From contig CASHTG010000010.1 in the NCBI GenBank assembly GCA_949357655.1, positions 248,001 to 312,000 of the forward strand: DNA of 64,000 nt. Direction: 5' to 3'. Position 1 is the stretch's first letter, and each line of letters opens with the position of its first letter. Shown piece after piece: positions 60,046-64,000 of this stretch. A program made the translations under genes and the position numbers. This DNA is from Parascedosporium putredinis (Eukaryota; Ascomycota; Sordariomycetes; Microascales; Microascaceae). The notes under the pieces were generated by a model, which was given only the letters and a program-made list of their open reading frames with translations, had not been told where the DNA came from and did no database searches.

Positions 60046-62262
60046 TCGATACCATTCGGTATACGGGTTAGCTTAAGCCTTGGCACGGAATAAACGGTAG
60101 CCAAAGACATATCAGGAGAGAGAGACACATGTACGAGACCCCACCGTTCGTCTCTCGCCTCTTCTTCGGTCTGCATCCCTCCCGACGTCCAGGCTGGCCG
60201 TCAGGCGGGTACTGACAAATTGTAGCTTGTCTCATTGGAGGCCATAAAAGCCCACATAAGAGTTGATGACGCAGGAACAATGAGACAGGAGTATACGTAA
60301 CTGCTTTCCATCACATATTCGGCCCTGTTCACCGTCCCAGTGGAGGGTATAGACACCTCTTTTTGGCAACATGTGCATCCGCGGGGCAACACCCATCGGT
60401 TCACACATTTGCACGTGCGCGACAAAGATAGAAAAGGAAAACCACAACGTACCTGCGGAAGATGCGCCAGGAGGCGAGAATTGGACAAACTGAGTTTGCT
60501 GGTCGCCCGTCTTGGAGCGCTTCCAAAAGCGCGAGAAGGAAGGGCGGCCCTCATCCTCTGCGCTCGTCATTGTACGAACCCCGCGTGGACTATGATTTTA
60601 CCAGGAAAAGAGGATGGTCATGGCAGGAAGAACGGCGTCAAACGTAGTATAACCCTGCGGCCGAACAAGGTCATTAGGCTTCCGGTCTTGCTTCTCCTTT
60701 TTCCGCTCTTTCTTTCCGATCCCCCACTTGCATGGCTCATCTATTCCTTTTCCGCTCTACTCGGTTCAATTCTCTCTCTGCATGGGTTGACGTCCCCAAA
60801 AGCACTGGCGGGCGCGAGTCGTGCTGATTGGCGGGAGGGATATTGGGGGCTTTGGAATCATGATTTCCATTTTGGGAAGATGGATCGGTAAGGATCATCT
60901 CGAATTAAGCGCGTCGAGCCCCGTTTCATATTTTTAGGGGCAGGATGCAGGCAGGCCTAATTGAATCCTAGAGAACCATGGGCAGGGATGTTACCGCTTT
61001 CATAGATCTCTCCAAAGTTGGGGTCTGGGTTGTAAAGAGCATTGATCTTTTCCCGTTCACAAATGGCCCAATATTTCAATCTCCTGGTTACCGTCTGCTC
61101 CCTGCCCCGCATAGTTCCCGCTGTTGCTCTTTCTTACTTAGCCTTATCCTATGTAAATGCAGGCAGTTTGACCAATACAGGCTGGAACCTGCCATGGACG
61201 CAGAATATTGTAGGCGGGCCTTAGTAGGGCCTTTACGATCATCAGAGCAAACCAAGAGATTGCGGCTTAGCGTCGTGACACGCAATGGTCCAGGGTCATA
61301 AAATCGCCAAAACATTACCTTGGTGGACAATATCAACATGCAAAGAGTTTATCCTGGGCTGCAAGAAACCGCTTTCCCGAGGTTATTTGAGGAGCGGGAA
61401 AAAAGGCGGTGCAGTAAAGGCTGACGTCGGTTCCAGACGAGAAGAAGAAAAACTGGGGGCCCCTGCAAGCATCACTGACGACGTGAAACTCAGCCCCTAG
61501 TTCCGCTGGTTGACGTTCTTTCCCGAATAGGAAATCGTGATCTGTCAAGGCATGCACCCAAATCCAATGGCACAGGTTTACGCGACACTCCCACTTCCCC
61601 TTCTCTAACAAGTCCAAGTGTCAGCCCTTATTCGGCCCAACTTGGCAAGTCTTGATCTGTCAGGGCAGCAGAGACGGAATCCGGGAACATTGCGCGCGCA
61701 GCCACCCGTGGGAACTTGGGGCGCCCCCACCACCACGCGTGGAATACAGGGAGATAGGGCTGGCGAGAGGTGAGATGAGCTGACAGTCGTAGGCCCACAT
61801 CCTGGGACAGGCCCCGCCCCGTTGGAGATCCTCGCCTCTAGGGCCCAAGGAGTTCGCGCGGCTGGACGGTTTCTCCTGTTCAAAGCCGCACAGCCATCTG
61901 GCCCCCTGCTACTTGTATCATCGATGTTGGGGATTTAGACGCGATTTCCTGATATGGAAGAAGCGATTCCATTCAAGGGGGCAGAGCAGTGTTACTCTAT
62001 TCCTAGCCCCATCGTGCACTTGACATCTATCAAAGCTGGATCGTAGATGCTATTTAAAATCAGATGGCAAGGAACAGCGTATAAGTAGACCGGCTCGCAT
62101 CTCTTTCACTGGCATTCCTAGACTTCTTGACTCATCATCATCATCTCTCTCAACATTGTCCGTCTCTCATTACAAGAGTGTCTTCACATTTCCATCTTTT
62201 CCTTGCTCCCTTCCCCTCCTCTTTGCATCTGATTCTCTTCAACAACCCAGCTCCCTGCCAAA
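60046..62262. other. Divergent intergenic region, nothing recognised
   Basis: About 2.2 kb between the bZIP gene (-) and the secreted propeller gene (+). Frames such as 60340-60891 show no signal peptide or domain. A TATA box and leader of the downstream gene occupy the last 200 bp. Confidence 0.45.
62080..62087 (+). promoter_or_regulatory. TATA box of the secreted propeller gene
   Basis: TATAAGTA lies about 180 bp before the start codon at 62263 and is followed by a CT-rich leader. Confidence 0.45.
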
Positions 62263-63557
62263 ATGCACGTCTCCTCCACCTCTTCCCTTCTTCTCTCCAT
62301 CCTCTCCCTTGCGAATCTCGTCACCGGCCATCCCGGATGTCGACCAAGCCACCGCCCAGTCAAGACTGCCAAGGCGATCTACTTCCTCACTAACGAGGAT
62401 GTCAACGGTGTCGTTGCCCTACCCGTCAAGCGAGACGGGAGTCTTGCCAGCGGCATCGTAACAGAGACCGGAGGCGCCGGCGCCACAAGCTTGGACGCCA
62501 ATAACCAGCCCGCCGTCCCCGACCCCCTTGTGGGACAATCTGCATTAACCGTGGCCGGCAAGGTAAGATTTCACTTTCCTAGGGTCCTATTCACATGAAA
62601 GATTAAATTTTTCACAAACCTCTTTTCATCTTTGTATAGTACCTCTTTGCCGTCAACGCCGGCTCCAACACGCTAAGCATGCTCTCCATCTCTCGCTCTG
62701 ATCCCACAAAGCTTCGCCGCGTCGGCGAGCCCGTCGCCCTCCCCGGCGAGTTCCCCAACACCGTCGCCGCTTCTTCCAAAAATAACCTCGTCTGCGTCGG
62801 CACGACCGGTGCATTGGCGGGCATTTCGTGTAGCTCCTTTGGGCGCAACGGGCTCGGACCCATGGACCAGCTCCGCCCATTTGACTTGGGCCAGACGACA
62901 CCTCCAGTAGGACCCACCAACACGGTGTCGCACGCCTTCTTCTCCGATGACCAGACCATCCTGTTCACCAACGTCAAGGGCGATCCCGCTACCAACAAGA
63001 CAGGCTTCCTCTCGGCTTTTGCCGTGCAAGGCTCGGGAACCGGAGCTTCCCTCAGTACCAACGAGGTCCGCAGCACGCTCGACGGCACAGCCGTGCTCTT
63101 CGGAGCACAGGCCATCCCCGGAACGTCCAATATCTTCGCAACCGACGCGGCCTTTGGCGGCGCCGTCATCTCCGTTAACCCCGTTAGCCTCGAGGGGTCC
63201 ACCGTCGCCGCCGTGGCCGTTGAGGAGCAGGTGGCGACTTGCTGGGCGGCCATCTCGCCCGTGACCGGCACTGCGTTCGTGGCCGACATTGGCGCCCCGC
63301 GCCTGGTGGAGATGAGCCTCGCGGATGCCAGCATCATCTCCGAAGTTGCCGTCCCCGACTTGCAAAACCCTGGCCTGACGGATCTCCGCGCGGGAGGAAG
63401 CTTCATCTACGCCCTCTCTCCCGGGAATGGTACCTCCTCTCCCGTCGTTGCCGTGGTGAGCGTCGCTGGCGGGTCTGGGGCCGGCGAGGTCGTGGAGCTG
63501 TTTGATATCAGTGATGTTGCCGGACCGCGGGCGCAGGGGATGGCGGTTTTTGAGTAG
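62263..63557 (+). CDS. Secreted seven-bladed beta-propeller (lactonase / 3-carboxymuconate cyclase-like)
   Basis: Exons are 62263-62562 and 62640-63557; the 405-aa protein is intact. A signal peptide ends near VTGHP. The rest is a series of blade-like repeats: AIYFLTNEDVNGVVALPV, YLFAVNAGSNTLSMLSI, VCVGTTGALAGISCSSF, HAFFSDDQTILFTNVKG and AFVADIGAPRLVEMSL. This matches the fungal family annotated as 3-carboxymuconate cyclase or 6-phosphogluconolactonase-like secreted proteins. The enzyme activity of most such secreted members is unknown; some are surface antigens. The intron has GTAAGA and TAG ends. I see no GPI signal at the C-terminus. Confidence 0.82.
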
Positions 63558-64000
63558 CCCGTCATTTTTAGGTCTTTCTTCTTTTCTTCCTACGGTTGTG
63601 ATTCAAGTTGATAGAGGAGCGCAAGCGACATGCGATTATTTTCTTTTGCCCTTCTGAAGCATTTCCAGGCTCTGTATATTCTCCGCGTTTTACTCTGTTC
63701 GTCCTTTCATTTTAATAGAGCATTTACTCTGACAACCGCTCCTTCGTGAACCTCGGCCTAGTCCGCGCCGCCCGGAAGCTACATGTAAATACTGGCATCG
63801 CCCACTTCAATTTTAACCCAATAAAAGCCACCAGGACACTGAGACTAGTTTGCTAATCTCAGTACCATTGCCTCTACATGTGGCGGTATTTTCAACTTTT
63901 ATCGTTCGAGATGCTCAGTCTCAGAATCTTGGAAATGCGCGTCCCCTCCCCTCGGCAATTCACCTTCCCTCCGCAACCCCGTCCCCCGAGTGCGGATCTC
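63558..64000. other. 3' flanking region to window end
   Basis: About 440 bp, probably the terminator of the propeller gene and the start of the next intergenic region. One TACATGTA palindrome is at 63780. No gene seen. Confidence 0.5.

Noticed and set aside
62612..63406. 264-aa minus-strand frame
   Set aside because: Lies wholly antisense to the intact secreted propeller gene and has no recognisable features.

Overview
The window looks like a nuclear contig of a filamentous ascomycete (Pezizomycotina, most likely Sordariomycetes). Genes are mono- or multi-exonic with short GTAAGT-type introns, three Zn2Cys6 regulators are present, and the families are typical of moulds: CFEM, RTA1, PDR-type ABC transporter, HeLo domain, proteinase-K-like S8 protease. 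I see no rRNA, no convincing tRNA, no CRISPR, no intact transposon and no PKS/NRPS gene.

Layout. 0-19 kb is gene-sparse and secretory: GH114 polygalactosaminidase-like protein (-), M28 aminopeptidase (+), a small C-type-lectin-like secreted protein (+) and an S8 subtilase (+), separated by long non-coding stretches. 19-30 kb carries a Zn2Cys6 regulator, a 13-exon PDR ABC transporter and a large protein of unknown function. 32-40 kb has a GPI-type CFEM protein, an unknown membrane protein, an Upc2-like Zn2Cys6 regulator and an RTA1 protein. 41-55 kb is a possible catabolic cluster: a Zn2Cys6 regulator divergent from a succinyl-CoA ligase alpha gene, the beta-subunit gene nearby, a MaoC/mesaconyl-(itaconyl-)CoA-hydratase-like gene and an amidase. 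Inside and beside it lie two cell-death/immunity-type genes: a HeLo-domain pseudokinase and a TPR-ankyrin protein ending in a TIR-like domain. 59-64 kb has a bZIP regulator and a secreted beta-propeller (lactonase/carboxymuconate-cyclase-like) protein.

How they may work together. The linked SCS alpha/beta pair plus hydratase suggests CoA activation and hydration of a C4/C5 dicarboxylate such as itaconate or mesaconate. Housekeeping SCS genes are, to my knowledge, normally unlinked in fungi. This is inference; no citramalyl-CoA lyase is visible in the window. The HeLo and TIR-like genes may form a small self/non-self or stress-response locus.

Sequence quality. Most multi-domain genes carry single-base frame breaks between stretches of well-conserved protein, often at short G/C or T runs. 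In the genes where I summed exon lengths after allowing for these breaks, the totals become exact multiples of three, so many are probably assembly or sequencing indels rather than true pseudogenes. The hydratase and the TPR-ANK-TIR gene are more heavily broken than the rest.
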